From contig CM042565.1 in the NCBI GenBank assembly GCA_023630585.1, positions 3,743,013-3,807,012 of the forward strand: DNA of 64,000 nucleotides, read 5' to 3'. Source of the stretch: Cranoglanis bouderius (Eukaryota; Chordata; Actinopteri; Siluriformes; Cranoglanididae). Positions 11,449 through 23,125 of the stretch are shown one piece after another (the stretch's first letter is position 1; every line of letters begins with the position of its first letter). The notes under the pieces are model-generated. The model had not been told where the DNA came from. It was given only the letters and a program-made list of their open reading frames with translations, and searched no databases. A program made the translations under genes and the position numbers.

Positions 11449-12770
11449 TACAGTGCTGTGAAAAAGTATTTAATTACTGATTTCTTCTGTTTTTGTGTAT
11501 ATCTTGTACTAAATAGTTTAGATCTTCAAACGTAATACAATATAAAACAGAAGCAACCTGAGTAAACACAATACTGTTTTTATTTATTGTTTTTATTGAA
11601 GCAAAACAAAGTTATCCAACACATATCACCAATGTGGAAAACTAATTGCCCCCTTAAACTTAAAATCTGGTTGTGCCACCTATATCATCAGCAATAACTC
11701 CAACCAAATACTTCTGATAACTACAGATCAGTCTTTTGCTTACTTCTAGGACTAGGACTTACTCCTATGCTTTGGATTATTGTCTTGCTGCATAATCCAG
11801 CTGCGTTTGAATTTCAACTTACAGACTGAAGACTGGACATTTTCCTTTAGGATTTTCTGGTAAAGAGCAGAATTCATGTTTCCCTCAATTCCTGCAAGTT
11901 GCCCAGGCCCTGAAGCAGCAAAGCATCCCCACACCATCACACTTCCACCACCATGCTTGACTGTAGGTATGATGTTCTTTGTGTGGAACTCAGTGTTTGG
12001 TTTAGGATAGATGTAACGGGACTCCTGTCTTCCAAACAGTTCCACTTTCAACTCATCACTCCACAGAACATTCTCCCAAAAGGTTTGAGGATCATCAAGG
12101 TGTGTTTTGACAAAATTCAGATGAGCCTTAATGTTCTTCTGGGTTAGCAGTGGTTTTCACCTCACCACTCTTCCATAGAGGCCATTTTTGCCCAGTGTCT
12201 TTCTGATAGTGGAGTCATGAACAGTGACCTTTATTGATGCAAGAGAGGCCTGTATGTCCTTTGATGCTGTCCTTGGCTCTTTTGTGACTTCCTGGATGAG
12301 TAGTTGCTATGGTCTTGGAGGAATTTGGAAGGTGGGCCACTTCTGGGAAGGTTCACTACTGTGCTGAGTTTTTCCATTTGCATATAATGACTCTCACTGT
12401 GATCCTTTGGAGTCCCAGAGACTTTGAAATAACTTTGTAACCCTTCCCAAACTGATGTATCAGCCTTCTTCCTCATCATTTCTGGAATTTCTTTCAATTT
12501 TGGCATAGTATGTTACTGGGTAAGACCTTTTAACCAACTTCATGCTGTTGAAAAAGTTCTATTTAAGTGTTGATTTGATTCAACTGGGTTTGCAGTACTT
12601 AGACCTGGTTGCGTCTAGTCCAGCTGTGAACCCCATTATGAATGCAGTTTCATAGATTTGAGGAATTAGTAACTATGGGGGCAAATACATTTTCACACAG
12701 GCCCAGTTGGTATTGGATAACTTTTTTGCTTCAATAAATAACTATCATTTAAAAACTTTTTGTGTCTACT
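11449..12770 (-). mobile_element. Degraded Tc1-like transposon
   Basis: The left end after TA is CAGTGCTGTGAAAAAGTATT, a familiar fish Tc1 terminus. The opposite end is eroded: the leader (GGGGGCAAATACATTTTCAC at about 12679-12698) is present but the terminal inverted repeat beyond about 12770 is missing. Orientation is reverse. Confidence 0.85.
11752..12506 (-). pseudogene. Tc1-like transposase pseudogene
   Basis: The N-terminal part (12506 to 12231) begins MPKLKEIPEMMRKKA and includes VVNLPRSGPPSK, the linker typical of Tc1 paired-type DNA-binding domains. After frame changes the catalytic part (12051 to 11752) reads VELFGRQESRYIY, KHGGGSVMVWGCFAASGPGQ and WIMQQDNNPKH. The second catalytic Asp is therefore present, while the NPIE block and C-terminus are missing. 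Tc1 transposases are usually about 340 aa; only scattered parts remain. Confidence 0.85.
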
Positions 12771-12891
12771 AAGGTTAGCAACTCAGCATCAATCTTCATT
12801 TTCAAAGCCAACATTCAACTAGTCAGACAGCCAGTCACTAGACAACGACAAAGTCGAAACACCGCTCATTCCCAGATGACAGCGGCACGTT

Positions 12892-13119
12892 GTGGTATCC
12901 ATGCTCCTGAAGATAGTAGCCTTCTCCTACAAAGATTATGTTGTTTGTAACAACAAAACATGTAGAATCTGTGCAACATGTAGAACCTGTGGTTCAAGAA
13001 TATCAGAAGCAAACCTGACGACTTCAAATTTTGTTCGCTATTTGAAGTTGAATAAACCAAAAAAAAAACATTTGTGTAGGTTGTGTCAGGTTATTTCTAC
13101 CACTAAAAGATTGATGTGA
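12892..13119 (+). pseudogene. Relic of a BED-type zinc finger, probably hAT-derived
   Basis: The frame contains CRTCGSRISEANLTTSNFVR followed by YLKLNKPKKK. A C-x2-C pair followed by a TSN-x2-R-x-L-K segment matches the BED zinc finger at the N-terminus of many hAT transposases (usual pattern C-x2-C...TSNL.RHLK..H). Here the expected His positions are Tyr and Asn, so the finger is broken. No further transposase domain follows before a stop at 13119. Moderate support only. Confidence 0.4.
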
Positions 13120-15245
13120 AGTCTATAAGTGAAATTGAATGAAATTGAAATGTCACTGCACTGAGCACGGGGAGCACCATCTATCCGCACATCATTCCTC
13201 ACCAATATAAATGTAATGGTTTAGATGGAGGGAAAGATGAGCAGACAGATGTGATGCAACCCATTCACACACACATCAACTGTGTGTATTGGTCAGTTCC
13301 ATTCACTTACTGTATCACCCTGGGGCACTGTAGCATTTACGCTCTCCCACAGCCAATCCCCACCCCCACCTCCCAACACACACGCTCATGAACAGTGCCA
13401 CACATAATTGACATTGTGGTTAACCCCAGATGATGAACGCCCTTGATTTCCCATGAGTCTAAGGCGCAGCATGAAGTCTAGGTTGTACAGGACTAAGTCT
13501 CATGACCTCTATCCACCACACACACACACACACACACAATTTCTGAGAGATGTGATTAGGAGGACACAGCCCACACTCAGATTTTAGTTAGTTAAATTAT
13601 TGATTCTATTCGTAAAGCACTGCAGAGGGTTCATCAACGAGTCAATGTACTCAGCCATTTATTTATTTATTTTTCTGGATTTCACTTCCTTTCATTTGAA
13701 GCATGTCTCTTCTTTAACAATGACAGTTTGTCAAAGTGTAGTTCTTTAAAAATCTTATAATAAAAGCTTTTAATTACTTGAAGCAGAAACTTTTCTGCTT
13801 TCTAAAAATACTAGTTTTTTTATTTTTATGGTTTCTCAGGGTGGTGTTTGTAATAAAACATCTTATCTGTTGTAACACTCGGACATATGGGTGGCTATAA
13901 ATGAACACAGCACAACCAGGATTCTTTTCCTATGAACCCAGTTGACACTCAGGGTGTAAACCTCGATACAATTCAGATTCTTAAAGCAGCAATTCAATAT
14001 TTGACAATACCATCAAATCTGCCATGATAGGGTACAATAAGATTTCGATTCATAAGGCAACAATTTGATATTTGATGATACTACAGAATCTGCCATCATA
14101 TGAATCATTTTAGTAGCCTCCGCACTCATGTGTGCATGCTGATAAATGCCAAATGGCCATAAATTACCAAGCACATTCACACCACAGTTGATTTATTTGA
14201 CTAAGTGTCTAAATGGTGAAAGAGCTCCTCCTAAACGAGCTCCTCTCTAACTCCTTTTATAGTTCACCATTACTTTTGTCCTAATTGAATGGCTAGTCTT
14301 ATTTGTCTTAATTTATGGATTTGTTTTGGATTTTTTCAAGTCATTAATATGAAATGACAAAGCTACTAGATTGTCATTGCTTTTGTGTATGCAAGTGAAA
14401 TAAATAAGTGCTTTAAACTTGACGGTATATTCCGTATATAAAATTGCAGTAACTCACCGCCAATTGTAACGGTTCAAAGCCGATCAACGAAGGTTAACTT
14501 ACATACAGTGTCCTTACATACATTTACAGAAGCTCAAGAGCTTTTGTAGGATACACATGAAGAACACGTTTCTTGTGTAAATGCTCATGCGAAATGAGCA
14601 TTTAATAAATAAATTTGTTACCTACGAGTTTATTCGTTAGGTAATGTAAACCACATCAACTAAATTTCACACTTATGAAGCATCCATCATAACCAGTGCC
14701 TGCCTTAGGTGTTTAAGAATGAAAGCACCATCTTTCCTTATTTTATAATTTATTAAATGCATGTTAAGAGTCTGGTTTATTTTGCCCCTCCGATCAGAAT
14801 AGATTTAAATTGTAAAAAAAAATATATAGTAATAACATTATTAAACATGTTATTGTTAAATAAAGTTATTGCTTATTCACTTATGTCTTCCCAGCCATTT
14901 TAGAATCAGCATACAGTCCCTACTGATCTGAGTTATAGTGAGTGTAATCCTCTGGGGGGGGGAAGTTTCAGAGAATAAAATTAGTTTGTTGCATGCCAAC
15001 TTCATACCCCTAAAGATTTCACTTTTAAGGTTTTAGAGAACTGAACTGTTGTTGAGAACAAACTTTGTTTTTTTACTGTCTTGTTTTTTCAGATGCATGA
15101 GTTCTGTGTGGCTTGGGTGGCAGAATCATTTCCTTTCTTGAAACATTCCTAATTTATATGTTATTTGTTTATATGGATTAATTTTTAAAATATTTCTGCA
15201 TTTTCACAAAGGTTCTGGTTTGCAGTTAATGACTCTCCCAGTGGG
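13120..15245. other. Intergenic stretch with small repeats and hairpins
   Basis: No coding sequence recognised. Contains a (CA)n run at about 13517-13538, a diverged about 71-bp tandem pair at 13971-14101, and two adjacent stem-loops at 14579-14644. The 13330-13500 stretch is unique-looking and less AT-rich. Confidence 0.5.
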
Positions 15246-15249
15246 TTTT

Positions 15250-15274
15250 CTTTTTTTTTTTTTTTTTTTTTTTT
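15250..15274. repeat. Poly-T tract
   Basis: Homopolymer T run of about 24. No retroposon body is recognised on either side. Confidence 0.9.
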
Positions 15275-15509
15275 GGTCGGTAATTTTTGGAAATAAAAAC
15301 TGCATAATTCATGTACATTGGCAGAACACATCTATTAATTATGGCCTTCTTTTTAGGTGCTTATGGATTTATGGTGAATGTTTTTGTTGTTTTTAGGAAA
15401 GCGTGAGAGAGAGATAGAAATTAATCCATGTCCATGAGGCTCAAGTTGAGAAGGCAAGCGAAAGGTCAGATGAGGTGATCATCCGATGAGTTAAACTTCC
15501 GTCAGAAAA

Positions 15510-15750
15510 ACGTGTGTGTGTGTGTGTGTGTGTATGTAAGAGAGAGAAGTTTGTTGGGAAACAGAGATGTAAATGGCCTTGTTTATTAATTTATAGATGT
15601 GGGATTTGAGCGCAAGTCTCTACAGAGTCATAAACTATTGATGGGGCTAATCTTTTAGATCCTGCCAACATGATAATCAGAATGTGAATGACAGCGAGAG
15701 GCAGATCCACACACACGCACACACACACGCACACGCACACGCACACACAC
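15510..15750. repeat. (GT)n and compound (AC/GC)n microsatellites flanking unique sequence
   Basis: A GT run lies at about 15511-15533 and an ACACGC-type run at about 15709-15750. The 150 bp between them (TTTATTAATTTATAGATGTG, ACAGCGAGAGGCAGATCC) look unique. Confidence 0.8.
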
Positions 15751-15959
15751 TGAATATACCGAATCACTAATATGGTTCAGCTGCTTCAGGTAATACAACA
15801 TTCCATAATGTTAACCATGCACTGTTGTTTCTCTATTGCATACATTCACCTTTTTTTTTTTTTAATATCCACACAAAATTTACACCTTCAGCATTAAATC
15901 GGCTGTTACAATTAGCACAAAAACAATGTACCTAGCAATCTGACATATTTACAGAACAT

Positions 15960-16520
15960 TGGATGTAAAAGCCATTAGCTCGTGGCCCTTTGTAGTGCGC
16001 TAGAGATGAAATGTCTGTCATCACAGGGGGACATTGTTATCGTTAGTGAAGTGTAAATGGTGTTTAATAGGAGAAAAAAAATTTCTCCTAGGGATAACGT
16101 TCAGGTTTCACTGTTAGCTCCTGAATGCACAAATGAGCAAGAGCTTCTTTTCTCACTCACCATTTTCCAGCAATGGTTAACATCTTAATGAGAACTCCAG
16201 TATACAGTAGAAGGACACTCTGAGGAGACAACAAACGCTGGACTCAAAGTTCCAGAATTCGCCGTGTTACGGCAGAGAATCGGCTTGGCTAGTTAGTGAT
16301 CTATAAGATGATGGGCGTGTTGGCATTGGTTAGCATGAAAGTTGAAGCTTTTGGAAGCTGATCTGCTTGAGCAGAGTGTACACCCAACAAGGTGAAAGAC
16401 AGATTAAAGAACTAAAGAACTGCTGCATCGCTCTGTTTAAGTAGACAACAAGACACGAGAGCTAAATCTTACTGCACCACTATCAGCAGGTAGTCGAACA
16501 GCATTGTGGGTAATGTAATG
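15960..16520. repeat. Dispersed repeat, copy 2 of 2 in window
   Basis: Homologous to 7003-7600 from GGGGGACATTGTTAT (about 16026) through AGCAGGTAGTCGAACAGCAT and TTGTGGGTAA. It lacks the small open frame seen in copy 1, which argues the repeat is non-coding. Confidence 0.75.
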
Positions 16521-17574
16521 CAGTTAAGAAGCAAAGTTAAGAAGCACAAACCTTATTTGACGTATTACACAACTCATTCTTTCCTGCCTTTAGTAATGTA
16601 CTGTTATCATTATGAGGCTCAGAGCTAAACTGAATGAAAGACAATGGTGTAGTAGTTTTAATTTCTGGTTGTCTTTAAATTTGTGTGTGTGTGGGTGGTA
16701 CAGCAAGGCAGCATACTGCATACATACTACCATCATTTACTGCTCCTTAAATGAGTAGACTAGCTTACAAGCAGCTTTCTATTCTGTATAAGAAAAGCTG
16801 CACCAATTTTTGAATATTTTTGAAAGGGAACCAACATGAACACACTCTGCAGTGTATCTTTTTTTTTTAATGCATTTTATTCATAAGTTTCCTTCTGAAT
16901 AAATTAAAATGGCATTTTGTGCACCTTAATTATGTGCCTTTAAATCACACTTCAGCTGTTTGCATTAGCGCAACAGAAATCTGTGTTAAGATACAATAAT
17001 CAAATGTTGGACAAACTGGAATTTTAACTAGCACTGCTTTCTCGATGCTTGCAGTGTCTCCTCTTGATTAATTAAACTAAAAGAAAACCACAGCTCGGCG
17101 TCATCTGATTTCTAATCTCTTCTGACAATTACAAAGCCTTCTATTACAAAGAAACAAATGAATAATGTACAGTACTCCACTGAGCATGGCTGTAATATCC
17201 CCCATGGTCGAAGACGCAAGAGCGGTTTATACAGCATACAAATTACACATATTCTTTCAGCGCATCTTTTACGTATGCTGTTAGCCGTAAATTATGCAGA
17301 GGCTCGGCTACACTTTCAATCCGCTCTGTTTTCGGTCGATAAGGACGCCAGGATGGTGTGTAGCGTGGCCTTGAGAAAGTGGGGAATTTATGTAATGAGC
17401 AAAATATGTGATCAATAAAGGTACTGTATGTGTGGTCAAAAGAGCAGAAACTGGAGGGCTTTTGGTGTACATTAAATGCTTAGGAACAACATCCAGCAAA
17501 TTAGGAAGCATACATTTAAATCTTTAAGGCAGGAGTCCAGTTTTCATGAAACTACTGAACACTTGTTGTAATTA
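16521..17574. other. Unique-looking intergenic region, possible conserved element at 17150-17420
   Basis: No transposon or gene recognised. The 17150-17420 segment (CCCCCATGGTCGAAGACGCA, GCAGAGGCTCGGCTACAC) has balanced composition and no microsatellite or repeat features. The open frames across it (60-86 codons, both strands) have no family features. Confidence 0.35.
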
Positions 17575-17849
17575 TACACTGTAAAAATGATAGCCCATTA
17601 AGTTGTGAATGTATTTCGTCTTTAACTCCAATTGTCATAAGTTTTAGATATTGAACTCAAGTTTATAAGTTTTCAAAAATAAAACGTAATGAAATCCACT
17701 GTTTTGACTTGGAAAACTTTGAAAACTTGTAAGACGTAACTTTTTGAGTTGAAACAAAGGTTATCTTCAAGTTGAGTTTACCCACATTTTTAATGCAGCA
17801 GGTGAACATTTGTTTCTAAGTTTAACCACCTGAAATGTTTTACAGTGTA
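17575..17849. mobile_element. Small MITE with inverted ends, TA-flanked
   Basis: Inverted ends TACACTGTAAAA (17575-17586) and TTTTACAGTGTA (17838-17849) bound a 275-bp non-coding, AT-rich body. The outer TA on both sides fits a TA target duplication (Tc1/mariner-type), although the same tip is found on other fish MITEs. Confidence 0.65.
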
Positions 17850-18009
17850 CTGCAGGTCTGGTATAATGTCTTTATTATGTTAATGTCATACATCAGAGTA
17901 AATTTTAGAGTAACATTTAGTTACTCAGTTAAACACACGTTGCCCATTTAGAGTAAGTTTTGATTCTGTAAAAATCTTGACTATAGACATTATAAGCCCA
18001 GCTTTTAGG

Positions 18010-19517
18010 CAGTTGTGAAATGCTGTAAAGTAAGAATGCTTTCAAAAATAAACCTGTTAACAGTTTATATGTATCAGTTAACAAAATGCAAAGTGAGTGA
18101 ACAGAAGAAAAATCTACATCAAATCAATATTTGGTGTGACCACCCTTTGCCTTCAAAATAGCATCAATTCATCTAGGTACACTTGCACACAGTTTTGAAG
18201 GAACTCTGCAGGTAGGTTGGCCCAGACATCTTGGATAACTTCTTCTTCTTCTGTGGATTTAGGCAGCCTCAGTTGCTTCTCTCTCTTCATGTAATCCCAG
18301 ACAGACTCGATGATGTTGAGATCAGGGCTCTGTGGGGGCCATACCATCACTTCCAGGACTCCTTATTCTTCTCTACGCTGAGGATAGTTCTTAATGACTT
18401 TCGCTGTATGTTTGGGGTCGTTGTCATGCTGCAGAATAAATTTGGGGCCAATCAGAAGCCTCCTGGATGGTACTGCATGATGGATAAGTATCTGCCTGTA
18501 CTTCTCAGCACTGAGGAGACCATTAATTCTGACCAAATCCCCAACTCCATTTGCAGAAATGCAGCCCCAAACATGCAAGGAATGTGAGAGTGTACCGCTC
18601 TCCAGCCCTTCGGCAAACAGTCTGCCTTCTGCTACAGCCAAATATGTCCAATTTTGACTCATCAGTCCAGAGCACCTGCTGCCATTTTTCTGCACCCCAG
18701 TTCCTGTGTTTTTGTGCATAGTTGAAGCGCTTGGCCTTCTTTCCATGTTGGAGGTATGGCTTTTTGGCTGCAAGTCTTCCATGAAGGCCACTTTTAATCA
18801 GATTTCTCCGGACAGTAGATGGGTGTATCAGGGTCCCACTGGTTTCTGCTAGGTCTGAGCCGATGGAACTGTTGGACATCTTCCGATTGCAAAGGGAAGT
18901 AAGCCTGATGTGTCTTTCATCTGCTGCCGTAAGTTTCCTTGGCTGACCACTGCATCTACGGTCCTCAACGTTGCCCGTTTCTTTGTGCTTCTTCAAAAGA
19001 GCTTGGACAGCACATCTGGAAACCCGTCTACCTTGAAATTTCTGCCTGGGAGAGACCTTGCAGATGTAGTATATCTACCTTCTGTCTTCTTCTTGTGCTC
19101 AGTCTTGCCAGGGTGTGTGACTTTTGACATTAAACTTCTTCAGTAAACGTCTTCAGCAACCTCACCTTTTTAGCTGAGTTTGGTTGTTCCTCACCCAGGT
19201 TTATTCCTCCTACACAGCTGTTTCTGTTAATGATTGTGTTTCAACCTACATATTGAATTGATGATCATTAGCACCTGTTTGGTATAACTGTTTAATCATA
19301 CATCTGACTACATGCCTACAAAATCCTTGACTGTGTGCAAGTGTACCTAGAAGAATTGATGCTGTTTTGAAGGCAAAGGGTGCTTACACCAAATATTGAT
19401 GTGATGTAGATTTTTCTTCTGTTCACCTCACCTTGCATTTTGTTAATTGATAAATATAAACTATTAATAATATTAAACTATTTTGAAAGCATTCTTACTT
19501 TACAGCATTTTTACACA
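18010..19517 (-). mobile_element. Tc1-like transposon with about 200-bp terminal inverted repeats
   Basis: The left terminal region (CAGTTGTGAAATGCTGTAAA at 18010, then AATCAATATTTGGTGTGACC) is mirrored at the right (CCAAATATTGATGTGATGTA, then CATTCTTACTTTACAGCATT to about 19517). Long inverted repeats of this kind are typical of one fish Tc1 group. The body carries a transposase pseudogene on the minus strand. Confidence 0.88.
18153..19127 (-). pseudogene. Tc1-like transposase pseudogene
   Basis: Readable in at least three frames on the minus strand. A possible start region (MSKVTHPGKTEHKKK at 19127) is followed by a frame change. The next frame gives the DNA-binding part (CSGQPRKLTAADERHI, STVRRNLIKSGLHGR) and VLWTDESKLDIFG with the first catalytic Asp. 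After another shift near 18590 come VWGCISANGVGDLV and ILQHDNDPKHTAK (second Asp), then a stop. A third frame has WPPQSPDLNIIESVW with the catalytic Glu. All three catalytic residues survive but are split across frames, so no functional product is expected. Confidence 0.87.
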
Positions 19518-20624
19518 AAGTAATTTTGTGTTCCTCACTAGAGATTTATAGTGACTGTAGATAAACATAAATATAAGAGGAAAATGTCTCTAAAGTAAAA
19601 GTAAATTTAAATAAATAAATAAATGAATGAATAAATAAAATTAAAAAAAAAAAATTCTTTGACTATAGACCTTTAAACTACAGAAGCCCTGAACTGCAAA
19701 TTATGCTGGAATGCTATATCATTTCAACTTAATATCTTCTTTTTTTTTTTTTTTTTGATGTGTCTCTCAATTTTGAGATATTTTGGCATCGATTTTGAAG
19801 TGTTAAATATTAAGTCAAAACATAATAAAGTTGTAACATCAAAATAATGACACTATTTGCGATTCAGGGCTTCCGTATTAAGCGTTTTGATATCCTGACT
19901 GTTTTTGTTTTTTGTTTGTTTTTTTAAAGTCTTGAATTTTACAAATTCTTCACTGCAGACTGTGTAAAATTCAACACTAGATTGTATTCCTTAAATCTTG
20001 TCAAAATTGAGAGAGTGAGAATTTCAAGTTCAACAAATTTGTTCAGTCTTCTGTGAAAATTGAGTTCCCTTCATTCTGTCACTTCAATTTGGGCAAGTCT
20101 GTAAGTTATAGATATTTTTTTTCTTTCCATTTAGACTACAAATATCCCAGCTAATATAACATTTACACTGTAGATTTGGTGAATTTATGGATTTTCCCCA
20201 TTGAGTTCCATGTCTAAGCAAAGCTATATAAGCCCCTACACTAATGGGTTTGGTTTTTTAACCCCGTAGCTGTGTAATCTTCTCTTCTCACACACCTTTA
20301 TATAATGTTCTAATAATGGACTGACAAATCAAAATCCCTATTACTGCTAATTATTATTTATACGCCTGCTAACACAAAAGACTATATGAGGTGCTTTCAC
20401 TTTTCCTTATCATCTCTCTCTTTAAGATCGATAATAGACAGGTCCATTTTACCCAGATCATTTTATGACTGTTCTCTTGTTACACACCTTTGTATTATCA
20501 CCCCATAATAGGCACACGTCATCATAAGTATCCAAAATATGCACACAGTCATAATGATAAATGCAGGAAGATAAACACAGGAAGCAAGAGTCACCTTGAA
20601 CAACAGTGGCTAGCTAACTGACAA

Positions 20625-20629
<5 letters not shown>
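19518..20629. other. AT-rich intergenic stretch, nothing recognised
   Basis: Contains A- and T-homopolymers (about 19642-19654 and 19740-19756) and an AT-rich body. No open frame with family features. Confidence 0.5.

Positions 20630-20655
<26 letters not shown>
20630..20655. repeat. (AT)n microsatellite at SINE insertion site
   Basis: AT dinucleotide run immediately upstream of the SINE target duplication. Confidence 0.9.
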
Positions 20656-20664
20656 GCAACTAGT

Positions 20665-21036
20665 GGGGGGCACAGTGGCTTAGTGGTTAGCACACCTCCA
20701 GGGTTGGGGGTTCGATTCCTGCTGCCACCCTGTGTGTGTGTGCGCGGAGAGTTCGGATATTCTCCCTGTGCTTCGGGGGTTTCATCCGGGTACTCTGGTT
20801 TCCTCCCCCAGTCAAAAGACATGCGCTGTAGGCTGATCAGCATTTCCAAATTGTCCATAGTGTATGATTTGGTGTGTGTGTGTGTGTTTGTGTGTGTGTG
20901 TGAGATTGTACCCTGTGATTGGTTGGGACCCTGTCCAGGGTGTCCCCCACCTCATGCCCAAAGTTCCCTGGGATAGGCTCTAGGCTCCCCATGACCGTGT
21001 GTAGGATAAGCAGTACAGAAAATATATGGATGGATG
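20665..21036 (+). mobile_element. tRNA-derived SINE with 9-bp target duplication
   Basis: The 5' end has an RNA polymerase III promoter: A box TGGCTTAGTGG (20676-20686) and a perfect B box GGTTCGATTCC (20709-20719). The body runs through TCTCCCTGTGCTTCGGGGGT to a tail GTAGGATAAGCAGTACAGAA ending in a GGATGGATGG repeat, a 3' end seen in many fish SINEs that share a LINE tail. GCAACTAGT occurs directly before (20656-20664) and after (21037-21045), a clean target-site duplication. Mobilisation would depend on a partner LINE. The 97-codon frame across it is meaningless. Confidence 0.92.
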
Positions 21037-21045
21037 GCAACTAGT

Positions 21046-22070
21046 AAAATACTGATACTTATTATGATCTATTATGGGATCTTGAATATTGCACCCTGAG
21101 CCTGATATTTCCTCTCAATGTATACATATATATGGATGAGACAACAATAAAATTGCTGAACTCACCAAATTTCAAGACACAAATATCTGTTTTTTGTTTG
21201 TATATCCTGAGTTATAGATCAGTGTAGATAAATTGCAGCCATTGGAAAATTACATAAATTCTGCTGTTCACTGTGCATTAAAAAAAACAAAAAAAACAAA
21301 ACAAAACAAACACACACAGCAGGAGAGAGTGTGGAAGTTCATTGTAATCTATAATTAAACCTGCCACACAGACACACACACTCACGCCCACTCATTTGGC
21401 CACTAACGGCCAAGTCCCTGGCAACGGTGTATACCGCTGTAGCCGATACATGATAGGAAGTGACAGTGCAGCCCGGGGCTTCCCCAGAGAGGGCGGAACT
21501 TAGTGGAGGACCAGGGAAAGCAAGCAAGTTCTGTTCTTGCATACCTAATTTTACTATTAGGATTGATAAGCTGCTGAGATGAAGCAGGCGTGTAAGAACA
21601 AAGTGATAATATTAAAATACTACCACCAGCGTTTGTACTGTAATTAAGCAGGCATGCATTATGGTGTGCACTATACATACATACTCTATATGAGCATGCA
21701 GTCTAAACACAGCTAAAACAGACATGTCAAAGATGTATTTTGTTACAGGTGTGTAATTGTATTGCTGTTGTATGACTCCAGATGCACAGATGGCATAAGA
21801 GCATGCATACCCAAACCCATATGTGTACCTAAACACATGCACTGAGAATAACACTGAATATGGAAACCATGTTATGTACCACATGCTCTAATTATCATTG
21901 ACAGCGTGCGGCAATGCAACTTTTTTTTTTTTTGCCCAGCTGTTCTTTCCCATAATATCTGCACTTTAAGTCAGCACCCTGACACTGTGCCAAATGTTAT
22001 GATGCAGCCAGCACAACTAGACTGTTGCTGTGTTTACAGAGGGCAGGGTTTATTTTGTAGCTATGTAATT
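21046..22070. other. Intergenic stretch, nothing recognised
   Basis: A-rich tract with AAAACAAAAC repeats at 21282-21312, otherwise unique-looking sequence. Open frames up to about 90 codons lack motifs. Confidence 0.5.
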
Positions 22071-23125
22071 CACAGTGGTGCTTGAAAGTTTGTGAACTAA
22101 AATATTAGTTTTTGTGAACAAAAATATTATACTTGATAATTTATTTATTGAGGAAAATGATCCAATATTTCATATCTGTGAGTGTCAAAAGTATGTGAAC
22201 CTCTAGGATTAGCAGTTAATTTGAAGGTGAAATTAGAGTCAAGTGTTTTCAATCAATGGGATGACAGTCAGGTGTGAGTGAGCACCCTGTTTTATTTAAA
22301 GAACAGGGATCTATCAAAGTCTGATCTTGAGACTTTCTGAGGACCACAGTCAGATAGATTGTGTACAAATGGACGAAATTCAAGACCATTATTATCCTCC
22401 CCAGGAGTGGTCAACCAACAAACATCACTCCAAGAGCAAGGCGTGTAATGGTCCACTAGGTCACAAAGGAACCAATGTAACTTCTAAGCAACTAAAGGCC
22501 TCTCTCACATTGGCTAATGGTAATGTTCTTGAGTCCACCATCAGGAGGACACTGAACAACAATGGTGTGCATGGCAGGGTTGCAAGGAGAAAGCCACTGC
22601 TCTCCAAAAAGAACATTGCTACCCATCTGCAGTTTGCTAAAGATCGTGTGGACAAGCCAGGATATTGGAAAAATGTTTTGTGGACAGATGAGACCAAAAT
22701 AAAATGTTTTGGATTAAATGAGAAGCGTTGTGTTTGGAGAAAGGGAAACACTGAATTCCAGCATAAGAACCTTATTCCATCTGTGAAACAAGGTGGTGGT
22801 AGTATCATGGTTTGGGCTGTTTTACTGCATCTGGGTCTGGACGACTTGCCGTCATTGATGGATCAATGAATTCTAAAGGAAAATGTCAGGACATCTGTCT
22901 GTTAACTGACAACGACCCTAAGCACACAAGTCATTCTACCATGTCATTCATTCAAGAATGGTTAAAGAAGAATAAAGTTAATATTTTGGAATGACCAAGT
23001 CAATGTCCTGACCGTAATCCAATACAAATGTTGTGGAAGGACCTGAAGCAAGCAGTTCATGTGAGGAAACTCACCAACATCCCAGAGTTGAAGCTGTTCT
23101 GTACTGAGGAATGGGCTAAAATTTA
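22071..23125 (+). mobile_element. Tc1-like transposon, 3' truncated (same family as 41955-44263)
   Basis: Starts with CAGTGGTGCTTGAAAGTTTG at 22073 and carries the leader TATGTGAACCTCTAGGATTA found also at 42164-42183. The element breaks off after GGAATGGGCTAAAAT (about 23123). The related copy continues another 200 bp to its inverted end, so the 3' terminal repeat is lost here. A perfect 16-bp hairpin lies just past the breakpoint. Confidence 0.88.
22327..23120 (+). pseudogene. Tc1-like transposase pseudogene
   Basis: The long open segment 22327-22869 encodes the DNA-binding to catalytic transition: ESTIRRTLNNNGVHGRVARR, then YWKNVLWTDETKIKCFG with the first catalytic Asp, and VKQGGGSIMVWA. 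A frame shift near 22810 is followed by LTDNDPKHTSHST (second Asp). A stop at 22992-22994 precedes CPDRNPIQMLWKDLK, where the third catalytic Glu is replaced by Gln. N-terminal frames are also disturbed. The neighbouring family copy at 41955 differs in its lesions, so the two decayed separately. Confidence 0.88.

Noticed and set aside
20683..20976. 97-codon ORF with PPG and CVCV segments
   Set aside because: Lies wholly within the SINE; low complexity, no family features.
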